This document shows positions 12,781 to 23,536 of a DNA stretch of 64,000 bases, piece after piece. Origin of the DNA: Bettongia penicillata ogilbyi (lineage: Eukaryota > Chordata > Mammalia > Diprotodontia > Potoroidae); the NCBI GenBank assembly GCA_023548195.1, contig JAJHZJ010000532.1, positions 2,553,725-2,617,724 on the forward strand, in the 5' to 3' direction. A model generated the notes under the pieces. It was not told the DNA's origin and searched no databases. It saw nothing but the letters and a program-made list of their open reading frames with translations. Each line of letters begins with the position of its first letter. Within the stretch, counting starts at the first letter, position 1. Position numbers and translations under genes: made by a program.

Positions 12781-13285
12781 TGGTTGAAAAGTCAATATCA
12801 CTCACGCCGTTAGCCCCCAGGACATCTGCTGGATGTCTGTAAGCCTCAATAGGATTAATCTGGTGCCATACCCCTAAAGACATGACTCTGTCCTTGCCTA
12901 TCCTTGTATAATTAGGAGACACTTGATCTCCCCAAAGGGGACAACAAACCTGGTGTATCTAGTCCCCTAACAAAGATTACAAGAAGCAGATGAGTCCCAT
13001 AAAACAATTAACATGTCTTAATGGTCAGAGAGGGATGTGATTAATCACACTTGAGTGTCAACCCAGTTTTCCTAGTATAGCCAGTGGTAATGCTTCGCAA
13101 CTACCCAGACCTTCCTCTACACCTGTGTGTCTATAAAGAGGGTCCCCCCCCTTCTCATTGGGGTTAACGGCCTTACTAAGGTGGCCAATCTGATCTGCTT
13201 TGTTAACAGTCATACATATCACTCTTAATAAACTGATTTTGCTCAGAGTATATACCTCAGTTTACTTTTATTGCATTTAAGAACA
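12781..13285 (+). mobile_element. Solo LTR of an endogenous retrovirus (candidate)
   Basis: 505 bp from TG (tggttgaaaa) to CA (aagaaca). It has a TATA box (tataaa, 13132-13137) and, about 90 bp later, a poly(A) signal (aataaa, 13227-13232), the spacing of U3-R-U5. Flanking 5-mers aggtg and atgtg match at 4 of 5 positions, fitting an old target duplication. No internal retroviral genes are adjacent. Confidence 0.65.
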
Positions 13286-13290
13286 ATGTG

Positions 13291-14329
13291 CCCTCATGAA
13301 ATATATAAACTGATGATTTTAAAAAGCAGAGCTAGTAGTTTGGTATCTTCATAAAGTAAAAATTTAAACATTTCTCTTTAATAATCTTGATTTTCATCAT
13401 TTTAGAAATAGTTCATAATGTGGCACATAGGATCATTTAAAGAATGTGTTTGTAACACCTTTTTTATTTTATCTGCAAAAAAATTATAGACAGTTTTTCA
13501 GGAACATATCCCTTATAAAGTGAGAAATATACGTAATAGTATACAGTATATAGCTTGAGAGATAGTAAATTCGGCTAAGAATTCAGAAATGAAAATGCTG
13601 AAGTAGGATCTTTTGGATACTTTCCATTACATCATTTCTTATTAGATTAAAGGTAAGTGAATCAAACTTCAAAAAGAGAAGGAGTCTTATTTTTGTGAAG
13701 GGAGGATTTTATTAGATTTTTTAAAAAATCTACTTAAAATTTTATTAATCTTTCTAATAAACTCTTGTTCATCCAGTAATAACACAGAATTTTTCTTATT
13801 TGTTGAAGAATAAGATGTGTAATATTCAAAACTCAATGACTGGTCAATTTAGTATTAAAAATGATTGATAGTTAACTCACACGAATTTCCTTTATAGTCA
13901 AGGAAACCTAACAGATTAAGAAAATTTTCCTACATATTATTCTTCCATTTGTGACACATTCCGTGTTAATCAGAGATATAATCTCTGACTGAACATGACA
14001 CTGACATAGAGAACGTTTTTGAAGAATTAATGTTTGTCCTCTCACCACTTCTTTTCAGCTCTGCCTCTGCAGGCAGCTTCCCTCTCCAGTTCGTGATCTT
14101 TTTTTTTTTTTTTTTTTTCCAGTTCCCTGCTTACGTCCACTTTTCATTCCACCCAAGCCTCTTCCACTTAGCATAGGAGTTCTGATCGTTAACCCTTTGG
14201 GACTTTCCCTGGGCCCATTTAAGTCTTTCTTTCCTTCCCCTTTCTAAAAAAGGCATAAAGTAGTCACAGACTGGAACAGGTAGTTCAGAGCTAAGCCGAG
14301 ATTAGGAAGGATTGTTCCAGATCCCGTTA
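13291..14329. other. Intronic DNA with a poly-T tract
   Basis: A T-run of about 20 is at 14099-14118. Otherwise nothing is recognised. Confidence 0.5.
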
Positions 14330-14432
14330 GGCTGTGAGCCACTTGGGGCAAGGACCATGCTGCTGCCTTCTTGGGTATCCCAGGCTCTTAGGGGTGCCTG
14401 AAAGCAGCACTTAAATGTTGACTCCGTGATTA
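14330..14432 (+). repeat. L2-like 3' end fragment
   Basis: Weak match to the end of L2: 'gtgagccacttggggcaagg', 'gggtatcccaggctcttagg', 'cagcacttaaatgttgactc'. Confidence 0.45.
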
Positions 14433-14852
14433 ACAACAGTATTGGGCCCACTGGTTATTCATTCATAGTACTGTCCAAGATAGTACATCCTTATGGACTG
14501 ACTCTTCAGCCTGTCCATCTGCCTGCAAGTTATGATCTAGACAACAGTGATTTTTCATTCAGTTTTACATATGATAGAGATCTCATGTAGGAGAGTTTGC
14601 AGTGTTCTCAGACTTGATAGAATCATTATAGTCTCCTCTGTAAGTACTCTGCCTTCCCCATCCATGGGGAGAATGAATGCCTTTTACATTTAGGCTCTTT
14701 GGAATCCTCTGTGATAGTGGCAGACCCTCCCAGTGAGCATCCTTCTTGCTGTGTTGTGGCTTGATATCTGTCAAGGTGGAGATGATTAGAGTTCTTGCTG
14801 AATCTTTCAAAAAGTTTCTATGGGAGAAAGTTGTAGGAGAGAACTTCTAAAA

Positions 14853-15077
14853 CAGGCCTGCACAACATATAGCCTGCAGGCGGTGCTTGCCACTTGCCAA
14901 TGGATTTCGGGGCGATTGCAAAAAGTATGGGATCGCCATCGTGCATGCTTCTGTTTGTCATGTGACCCACGGCAACCAACCACAGTCAGTCTATTTCTAG
15001 CCTAACCTGTCTGCCCCTGAAGAAGTTGAGCCTATTTTAATTTTGACCCCTACCTACTGCCAAGTTGTGCAGGTTTG
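14853..15077. mobile_element. Non-autonomous hAT-type DNA element
   Basis: 225 bp with terminal inverted repeats: left caggcctgcacaac; right, as inverse complement, caaacctgcacaac. The flanking 8-mers (ttctaaaa and ctttaaag) are similar but not identical, so the duplication is degraded or absent. No transposase. Confidence 0.6.
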
Positions 15078-15949
15078 CTTTAAAGTGACATTTTACTTTA
15101 GCAAATCAAACCTTATTTTTAATAGTCAACAAACAGTAAGCACACTGGCATCTTACTTTCTGCTATAGGATATCAGTTACAGAAGCGTGCTTGTTTTCTC
15201 ATACCGTTCTAGCTTCCCTTATTGTATGTGGGTAGAATATTCTCAAAGATTTTGTAGAGATGTTAAAGTAGTTACAACAGTGAAATAGCTAATATTCTCT
15301 TGATCTTTTTTGGTAATAATAATGTATAACAGCTGTCTTTCTTCCTATCTCCTCTTCCCCCCCAACACCCTCACAGTTACGTTACTTTCAGCACAGATTT
15401 ATACCAAGTCTGGCCCAACTATTTCTGTTTTCCTTACTGTCATTTCTGCTTTTTTGAAGTATGGTATATTAGAGACTGTGGGGCTGAAATCTAAACATGA
15501 TGATTGCATTGTCACTGATAGAGAAAAACAATTTGTAATAGTCATCTTGACAGATCTTTCACATTTTTCATCGTTTTGCCCTCCTACTTTCATCCTTGAA
15601 TTATTCTCAAGACTTTCTGGCTTAATTAGGTTTCTCGCCAATCTTTCTGTACGCTTGTTTTTCCCTCTACTAACAGCTTCTTGCTGTTATATGAAGAAAT
15701 ACTGTTTACAATATTCTACTGTCCTTTTCTGCATGAGTTTATATAAATATATTTTATAAGTTTGTAAACAGATATTGTAAATTCATTATAAATCACTGGT
15801 ATTCTGGACATCCATCTTTCTACTTTACAAAGGATCAAGTGTTTGCTGACTGAGGTTGTTTCTAGGCTCCTTTTCTTTTCCTGTTGAGGTGACAAATTTA
15901 TGTTGCCTAAACTTACAAAGAAAATAATATTAGACCTTCAGTGTCTTGT
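15078..15949. other. Intronic DNA, nothing recognised
   Basis: A 149-codon plus-strand frame (15310-15759) is present, but it has no start context, no family resemblance and a composition like its AT-rich surroundings. Confidence 0.5.
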
Positions 15950-16200
15950 TTTATTCTGGAAGCATGTACCACTAATGGATAGAATACCAGAAGATCTACA
16001 TTAGATAGAAAATCAGTATTTGAATTCTGACTTTGAGGCTTATCTGTTATTTGACTGTCGTCAAGTTGCTGAACCTCTCTGAGCTTTAGTTTCTGCATAT
16101 GTGGAATAGGAATATTAATAATTGTGGTCCCTACTTAACAGGGCTGTCTTAAGATCAAATGAGATAATGTGTCTAAAGCACATTGAAAACGACGATGCCT
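15950..16200 (+). repeat. CORE/MIR-type SINE
   Basis: Recognised by 'agtatttgaattctgacttt', 'gctttagtttctgcatatgt' and 'gatcaaatgagataatgtgt' in order. Confidence 0.6.
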
Positions 16201-16844
16201 TACCTACGTGTGTACCAGTTTTCAGCCTTAGGTAACTGACTTTAGAAGGCCAAGTTGGGGTCGTCTTACTGGCACGTCACATCCTCTCACTGCGTCTAAT
16301 GCTTCCCAATTGTCCACTTTTCTTTTCCCCTTAAAGGATGAATTTGCACATTGTCATAATAAGCTGAAAGAAACAAGGAGTGTTTTCAAAGGAGTTTAAA
16401 TGCCCTAGACTCAGCAATTTGAATACTGAGGTTTTCTACGATAGCCTTTTACATATGTTGCTCTAAAAATCTGATGTGAAAGACCCACCTAGATTGACTT
16501 CTCTTGTGTCTATAGCAGGATTCTTTTGTCAATTCCAGATTCTTGTCCTTGAGGACCGTTCAGACCCACTCTGGTAATTATTAGCTATGAACGATTTGAA
16601 TTTAGCGCCTGACTTCACTGTGGCAGAATTGGAGAAACACTAAGCACCTGTTTTGTGCAGGGATACTGTGCTAAATGGTGGGATTATAAAATTGAAAATG
16701 TCTGTCTTCTGTCAGAGATTGAAATCTGGAAGGAGATGACAAAGAATTTCAATAAGTGGATATTTGGAGGGAGCTTTGAGGAATTGGGTGTTGTTACAAG
16801 TACACTGAAGAAGAGGAAAGAAATATCCAAGGAAGCAGATACTC

Positions 16845-17040
16845 TGGTTCAGAGGTTTTTTCCCTATTTTTGTGTCATGAACTCCTTTGGTAGTCTGTGA
16901 AGCTTTTGAAACTCTTCTCAGAATCATGCTTTTAAATTAAATGTATTGTATTTCAAAGGAAACTAATTTATGTTGAAATACAGTTATCAAAAATTTCATG
17001 AAAAGTTCATTGACAGATTAAGAACACTTGGTGTAATTTG
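16845..17040. repeat. hAT-type non-autonomous DNA element
   Basis: Runs from ttcagaggttttttccctat through tgaactcctttggtagtctg to a terminal inverse (gattaagaacacttg). It is the same family as 41040-41225 and a remnant at 52570-52630. Its ends are inverted-repeat-like. Confidence 0.5.
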
Positions 17041-17046
17041 CCTAGG

Positions 17047-17265
17047 GTGTAGAGCCGGGGTGTGGAACCTGTGACCTTGAGACTAAATATGACCTTTTAG
17101 GTCCTTGGGTGCAGCCTTTTGACTGAGTCCAAGTTTTATAGAACAAATCCTTTTATTAAGGGACTTTGTTCTGTGAAATTTGAATTCAGTCAAAGGACTA
17201 TACCTGAGGATCTAGAGGGCCACATGTGGCCTCATGGCCGAAGGTTCCCCACACCTGGTGTAGAG
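17047..17265. mobile_element. Palindromic hAT-type MITE with 8-bp target duplication
   Basis: The 203-bp element (17055-17257) is a long imperfect palindrome: its left half (gtgtggaacct... to ...ttttattaag) is mirrored by its right half. It is flanked by exact 8-bp copies gtgtagag (17047-17054 and 17258-17265), the size made by hAT transposases. No coding capacity. Confidence 0.85.
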
Positions 17266-17559
17266 GATGTGAGGAGCAGTAATGTTTCTAGAAAGGTCCA
17301 AATTGGGGAGGGTTTTTTTGAAGGTCAAGTTCTAAAGCATTTAGATTTTCATAGGCAATAAGGACTACTCTTGACCTGGGACCAGATGTTTTTATCAGAT
17401 GAATTCTGTCAAGCATTTCAATAACAATTATCTTGCTTTTAAAACTAATACCAATCAAACTATCAAAGGAACGTTTTACAGAATTCATTTTAGGGAAGAA
17501 AATCTGGAATATGAAGGGAAATTTTTTTTTTTAAAGTCTGGATGAAAAAAGAAAAAAAT

Positions 17560-17652
17560 ATAAGGGTGGATGAAGGGAAAATAGCATTTCACCAAGATAA
17601 CTACAAATGAGGTCACAAAGAGTGGGACGTGACTGAAACAACTCAACAACAG
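17560..17652 (+). repeat. SINE 3' fragment
   Basis: Contains 'caccaagataactacaaatg', 'aggtcacaaagagtgggacg' and 'tgactgaaacaactcaacaa', the 3' end of the marsupial SINE. Confidence 0.65.
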
Positions 17653-18195
17653 ATCTCAAACTATTATAAAGCAGTAAACATTAAAACCATTTGGTACTGC
17701 TGAAAAGATAGGGAAGTAGATGAATGAACAAACTAGACAAAGGCAATTGAGTAGCCCAGTTCAATAAACCTGAAAACCTAAATTATTTAGGGAAAAAACT
17801 CCCTTTGATAAAAATTGTGGGGAAACCTGGGAAGCAGTTTCACAGAAGAAACTCAGCTTAAACCAAGACTTTCCACAATAAATTCAAAATGGATATGTTC
17901 CTTTAATATTAAAGAACATAGAAAATGTATGTATTCTTAACTAAAGAAGGGATAAAGCAATTACAAAAGATAAAATAAGTAACGTTGAGTACATGCAACT
18001 GAAGCTTCTCTATAAACTAATCCATCTAGGATAAGGGAAGTGATAGACTGGGGGAAAATCTGAATATCAGATTTCCCAGATGAGGGTTTGGTATTCAAGA
18101 TAGAGAAAACATACATACATATGTGTGGGTTTTTATACACATACATGCCTAATGTCCAGAAACCTTTGCCCAGTACGCAAATGGTCTAGGGATCT

Positions 18196-19950
18196 ATTCA
18201 TTTATTATTTATTTTTTTTTTTAGCACAGTTTATGACAGGTAAAGCAATTCCAACTTTTAGTCAGGTGATACTTCTTTTTAAAGCATTTACAATATGGAC
18301 CACAAAAGGATTTTTTTTTTTAAAACATTAACCAGCTGAGACACAAATAATACTTATGTTGCTAACTTCACAAGCCCTTGACCTAATTGTCTGCACAGTG
18401 TTACTGAGAATTAAAGGACCCTAACTTATTGTTGTTGGTCTAAAGTCTTGAGCCTAATAGCTTAATTTTAGACTTCACCTTGGTTGTTCCCCTATCCATA
18501 ATCTATAATTGAATAGATCTGGTATTAAGCTTACAAACCTTTTGAGTATAGGAAATTGCCACCAAGAGTAGGGACATTGCAAGGATACAATATCTCCCCA
18601 ACTTCAGTTCCAGGCAGAATTAGATTGTCCACTTGCATTCAGTCAGGCTTAAAGTCTGCCAGGTGTCAGTGGGGAAATTGAGTCAGGAGAATCCCACCTC
18701 AGCCCATGCTGAACAGCTGCTCTCCCACCCTTCCCTTGAGATCACCTATGCAGTTCATACCAGCATCTCATCAGCTTACTGGCATTATGGATTGGAGGCT
18801 CAGAATTCCTTTCTTGCTACCCATACCTGGAGTTAGACTCAGAAGAACATTCACTTAATAGTCCCAGAGTATCTAAAAATGGCAAGTTCCATTAACCAGG
18901 TTTCAAATATGATTATAGTTCCACTTTGACTAAGGAACATCTTTTGAGACAAGTCTTACCTGGCTTACAAAGCCTTCCCATACATGCTCTCGTTCCTGAT
19001 TAAATAGCAATATCATAAAATCAAATTTATCATTAAAACCTTGACTTTTCCACCAGTGCCAAATTTTACCCAAGGTTGCCTTCCTCTAGGAAATTTAGAT
19101 TGAAATTCTTTTCTCCAAACTAAAGGTGTCATTGTTTTATTCTCAGTAATTAATTCAGTCTATTGTTTCAATACCAATTGCTTTTATCTCACTTTGTAAC
19201 ATGTCCATTTTTTCTCCCATCATTCCCCTCCCCCTTCTTCTTGATACCTTGCATTCTGATTATTCCTTCCCTCAATGTACCCTCCCCTCCATTATATCCC
19301 ACCCCTCTCCTATCCCTATCTTCTGTCTTTTCTTTCAGGGAAAGATAAATTTCCATACCCCATTCCCTGTAGTTCTTATTCCCCGATTATATGCAATAAA
19401 AATTCTCAACATTCATTTCTAATACTTTGAATTTCAACTTCTCTCCCTCTCCCCCTCCCTCCCCAAACCCACTGAGAAGGGAAGCAATTCAATACAGACT
19501 AAATATGTGTTCTTTTGCAAAAGACTTCCATAATAATTATGTTGTGTAATATTAATTATAATGGCCTCTGTCCTACCCTATCCCCCTTTATTTTTCCCTC
19601 TGCAATTGACCCTGTCCCTTCTCGAAAGTGTTTATTTCTAGTGACTCCCTTCTCCCATTTGCCCTCCCTTCTAACATTCCCCTTGCTCCACTTGTCACCT
19701 CCTCTCCTACTTTCCTGTGGTGTGATACAAATTTTCATATCAAATTTATTGAGCATGTTATTCCCTCCTTCAGCCACATGTGGGGAGAGTAGCTTTATTT
19801 TCACCCCCCTCTCCCCTTCTCCCTTTCCTCCTCCATTGAATAAGATTTTTCTTATCTCTTTTATGAGTTGTAGCCTGCCCTGTTCCATTGCTCCCTTTCT
19901 CTTCCCAGTATTTTCCTCCTTCACCCCATAATTTTTATTTTATTTTATTT

Positions 19951-19982
<32 letters not shown>

Positions 19983-21868
19983 GATGGATATCTGTTCTGA
20001 TATAACACACCCTGTACTCTCTATCTATCTGTATGTATGTATGTGTATATACAATCTCTCCGACTACCCAAATACTGAGAAAAGGTTCAAGAGTTATAAA
20101 CATTTTCTTTCCATGTAGTAATGTAAACAGTTCAGCTTTAGCAAGTCTTTTATGATTTTTCTTTTCTGTTTACCTTTTCATGCTTCTCTTGATTCTTGTC
20201 TTGAGAAGTCATTTTTCAGTACAGATCTTGTCTTTTCCTCAACATGAAATGTTGAAAGTCATCTATATCACTGAATGACCATTTTTTCCCTTGAAGTATT
20301 ATATTCAGATTTGCTTGGGTAGGTGATTCTTGGTTTCAATCCCAGTTCCTTTGACTTCTGAAATATCCCACTCCAAGCCCTTCAATCCCTTAATGTTGAA
20401 GCTGCCAGATCCTGTGTTATCCTGATTGTATTTCCACAGTACTCAAATTGTTTCTTTCTAGCTGCTTTTGCAGTATTTTTTCCTTGATCTGGGAACTCTG
20501 AAATTTGGCCACAATATTCCTAGAAGTTTCTCTGTTAGGGTTTCTTTCAGGATGTGATTGGTGAATTGTTTCAATATGCATTTTGCCCTCTGATTCTAGA
20601 ACATCAGGGCAGTTTTCCTTGATAATTTCATGAAAGATCATGTCTAGACTCTTTTTTTTAATCATGGCTTTCAGGTAGTCCAATAATTTTTAAATTGTTT
20701 CTCCTGGATCTGTTTTCCAGGTCAGTTGTTTTTCCAATAAGTTGTTTCACATTATCTTCTATTTTTTCAAATTTTTGATTTTGTTTACTAACTTCTTGGT
20801 TTAATTTATAGTCTTTCGTTTCTCTGAACTCAATTCTCTCTTGCAATGAATTATTTTGTTCAGTGAGCTTTTGAAGCTTCTCCTCCATTTGGGTAATTCT
20901 GCTTTTTAAAACCTCGTTCTCCTCGTTGGCTTTTTGGACCTCTTTTTCCAATTGAGTTAGCCTCCTTTTAGAGGTGTTATTTTCCTCAGCATTTTTTTGG
21001 TTCTCCTTTAGTAAGCTGCTGATTTGTTTTTTAAGGTCTTCTATTGCTTGAGTCCAGTTTAAGTTCCCTTTGGAAACAGAGGCCTTGACTTCCTCTGACA
21101 GTATGCCTTGTTCTTCCTCATCTGAAAGGATGGGAGGAGACACCTTTTTCCCCAAGAAAGTAACCTTCTATAGTCTTATTTTTTTTCCCTTTTTGGGGCA
21201 TTTTCCCAGCCAGTTACTTGACTTCTGAGTTTCCTGTCCACAACCACCTCACCTCCAATTATGCCAAGCCAGTACTTGGGGGCTGAGGTTCAAATGAGCT
21301 GCTTTCAAGCTCCAGGGGCTTTCAGCAGGGTGAGGCTGCTATTCAGTGTGAGATTAAATTCAACTGCTCATGTGGGGGCAGGGCCGCCACATGGGGCTCA
21401 GTTCCCTTAGGGACTTTCTGATGAGACCTTCAACAATGGATGCGGTCTACTGCCTGCTTTGGGAACCCCCATCTGCTGCTGCCTCCTGAGGAGAGCTGAG
21501 TTATAGGGACACCCCGCTCCCCTCTCAGCCAGCCAAAAAGACCCTCTCACTGACCTTTGGCGCCTGTGGGTCGAGGGATCTGCACTGCTGCTGGAGATTC
21601 CATCCCTGAAGCCTGCTCGGATTTGCTCCCCTTGGTACCACGTGGTCAAGGCAGGGCTGGGTTCAGCTCCAGGTCTGGTGCGCCGACAGACCTTTCCCAT
21701 CAGTTTTTCAGGTCCCTCTGGGATAGAAATCTCCTCCCCTCTGTTGTTCTGTGGCTTCTGCTGCTCCAGAATTTGTTGAGAATTCTTCTTTACAGGTGTT
21801 TTATGGGCTGTGGGGTAAGAGCTAGCATATGTTAGTCTTTCTACTCTGCCATCTTGGCTTCTCTGATT
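18196..21868 (-). mobile_element. Half-L1-like element, copy B, with an extended 3' tail
   Basis: 3.67 kb inserted in the plus-strand L1, flanked by tagggatct at 18187-18195 and 21869-21877 (10 of 11 bases match if extended). Minus-strand order is: L1-type head (21868, aagccaagatggcagagtag), 5'UTR to about 21202, ORF1 remnant 21201 to about 20240, then a purine-rich 3'UTR with a (CA)n block to about 19200. A further ~1 kb tail without L1 character ends in an A-rich tract at 18196-18224. No ORF2 or reverse transcriptase is seen. Confidence 0.8.
20240..21201 (-). pseudogene. L1-type ORF1 remnant in copy B
   Basis: Starts MPQKGKKNKT at 21201. A frameshift near 21160 follows, then a 165-codon coiled-coil block to 20658 with heptad-like Leu/Glu/Lys repeats and the end of the coil (LENRSRRNNLKIIGLPESHD), and a second frameshift into the RRM-like part (20683-20417). 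Intact ORF1 is about 350 residues. ORF1p is an RNA-binding trimer that coats L1 RNA; this copy cannot make it. Confidence 0.8.
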
Positions 21869-22049
21869 TAGGGATCTAAACAGTTCTTAAAAGAAGAATT
21901 ACAAGCTGTTATCAATCACGTAAAAGTGCTTCATATCACTAATAACAAGACATGCACATCAAAACAGTCCTGAGGTTTCACCTCACACCCAGAAAATTGG
22001 CAAAGATGACAAAAGATAGGAATAATCAAATGTTGTTGGGATTGTGCAC

Positions 22050-23536
22050 AGCAGAATGACTGTCTGATGAGGCTGACGAAAGAAGCAAAGAAAAAAGAAA
22101 AGATATGGCTGAGAAATAGCAAAGAGAAATAAGAAAGTTTTCTTAAATGAGCAGTGCGAAAATAGAAAAAAAGAATGGGAAAGATGAGATCTCTTCAGGA
22201 AAATTAGAAATATCAGGGAACATTTCATGCATAAATGGGCATGATAAAGTATAAGAATTTAACAGAAGCAGAAGTGATTAAGAAGAGCTCACAAGAATAT
22301 ACAGGAGAGTTCTTAAGATTGCTGATAACCAAGAGCCAGGCATCATGGGGAATGAAATCCAGTGGGCCTTAGGAAGCCTTGCTAAGGGTAAGGCTGGTGG
22401 AGGTGATGGCATTCCAGCTGAGCTATTTAAATCCTAAAGATGACGCTGTTAAAGTGCTGCACTCAGTATGCCAGTAAATTTGGAAAACCAGCAGTGGCCG
22501 TAGGCTTGGAGAAGATCAATTTATGTTCCAGTGCTGGGGATGAAGAAAGGGTGGTGCACATTGTTTAGAATGTTCACGCTACTAAAGCGTTGCACTTGTT
22601 TACGCACCAGCAAGGTAATGCTAAGACTGAACACTATGTGAACGAGGAACTCCCAAAAGAGCAGCAGAGAAACTAGAGACCAGATTGCCAACGTTCTCTG
22701 GATTTGCAGAAAATAGAGGAGTTCCAGAAAAACCTCCATTCCTGCTTCATTATCTGCATTAAAGCCTTTGACCGTATGGATCACAACAAAATGTGGCAAG
22801 TACCCCATGAGGTGGGAGTGCAGGTCATCTTGTTTCCCGAGGAACCTGTATGCAGATCCAAAAACAGCAGTTAGAACTGAATATGGAACAACTGGTTGGT
22901 TTGAGACTGAAAAAGGAGTATGAGAAGGCTGTATATTGTTACCGTATTTATTAACTTAGATGCAGAGTACATCATATGCAATGCCAGGCTGGATAAAGCC
23001 AAAGATGAAATTAAGGTTGCCAGAAAAAATACAACAATCTCAGATATGTAGGCGTAGCATTCTGATGGCAGAAGATGAAGAAGAATTTAGAAGCCTCATG
23101 ATGAGGTGCGAGAGGAGAGTGTAAAGCAGAGACATCCCCTTGCTTCCAGAGGTCTGCATAGTGCAAGCCGTTGCTCTTTTTGATAGCAGTGTACTGTTGT
23201 AGGAGTTGGACTGTAGGAAAGCTGAGCAAAGCAGAGCCAGTGCTTTCAGGTTGTGCCTCTACAGAAGACTTCTGAGAGTCCCTGGGAGCAGGGGAGCAGA
23301 TCAGTTGTACTTAGTTAAATTAATTCAGATTATTCATTGGAAGAGAAGACTGCCCCCGAAGCTTAACACCTTGGCCGCATGATGGAAGGACAGGACCCGC
23401 TGGGAAAGACCTGGATGTTGGACAAGATAGGAGGTAGAGGAAGAGACAGATAGAGAGCGTCATGGAAGCAGCAAACATGAGTTTAAACGGACTTTGGGAG
23501 ATAAGGGAAGTGACAGAGTTGGACATGACTGATCGG
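22050..23536 (+). mobile_element. BovB/RTE-type LINE remnant inserted in the L1
   Basis: The sequence follows the BovB/RTE reverse transcriptase. It has GDGIPAELF near 22405, motif A as IKAFDRMDHNKMW near 22757, and the end of the element as 'agttggacatgactgatcgg'. The YADD catalytic motif is altered to YVGV near 23045, and frameshifts are many, so it is dead. It is flanked by gtgcac at 22044-22049 and 23537-23542. The RTE clade mobilises the RTE-tailed SINEs seen elsewhere in the window. Confidence 0.75.

Noticed and set aside
15310..15759. 149-codon plus-strand frame as a gene
   Set aside because: No family resemblance, hydrophobic Leu/Phe/Ser-rich composition like the AT/TC-rich DNA, no splice context.
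18316..18840. Retained intron explaining the 450-bp difference between the two tail copies
   Set aside because: The joint agcaag/agcaac shows no GT-AG borders; a deletion between short repeats is simpler.
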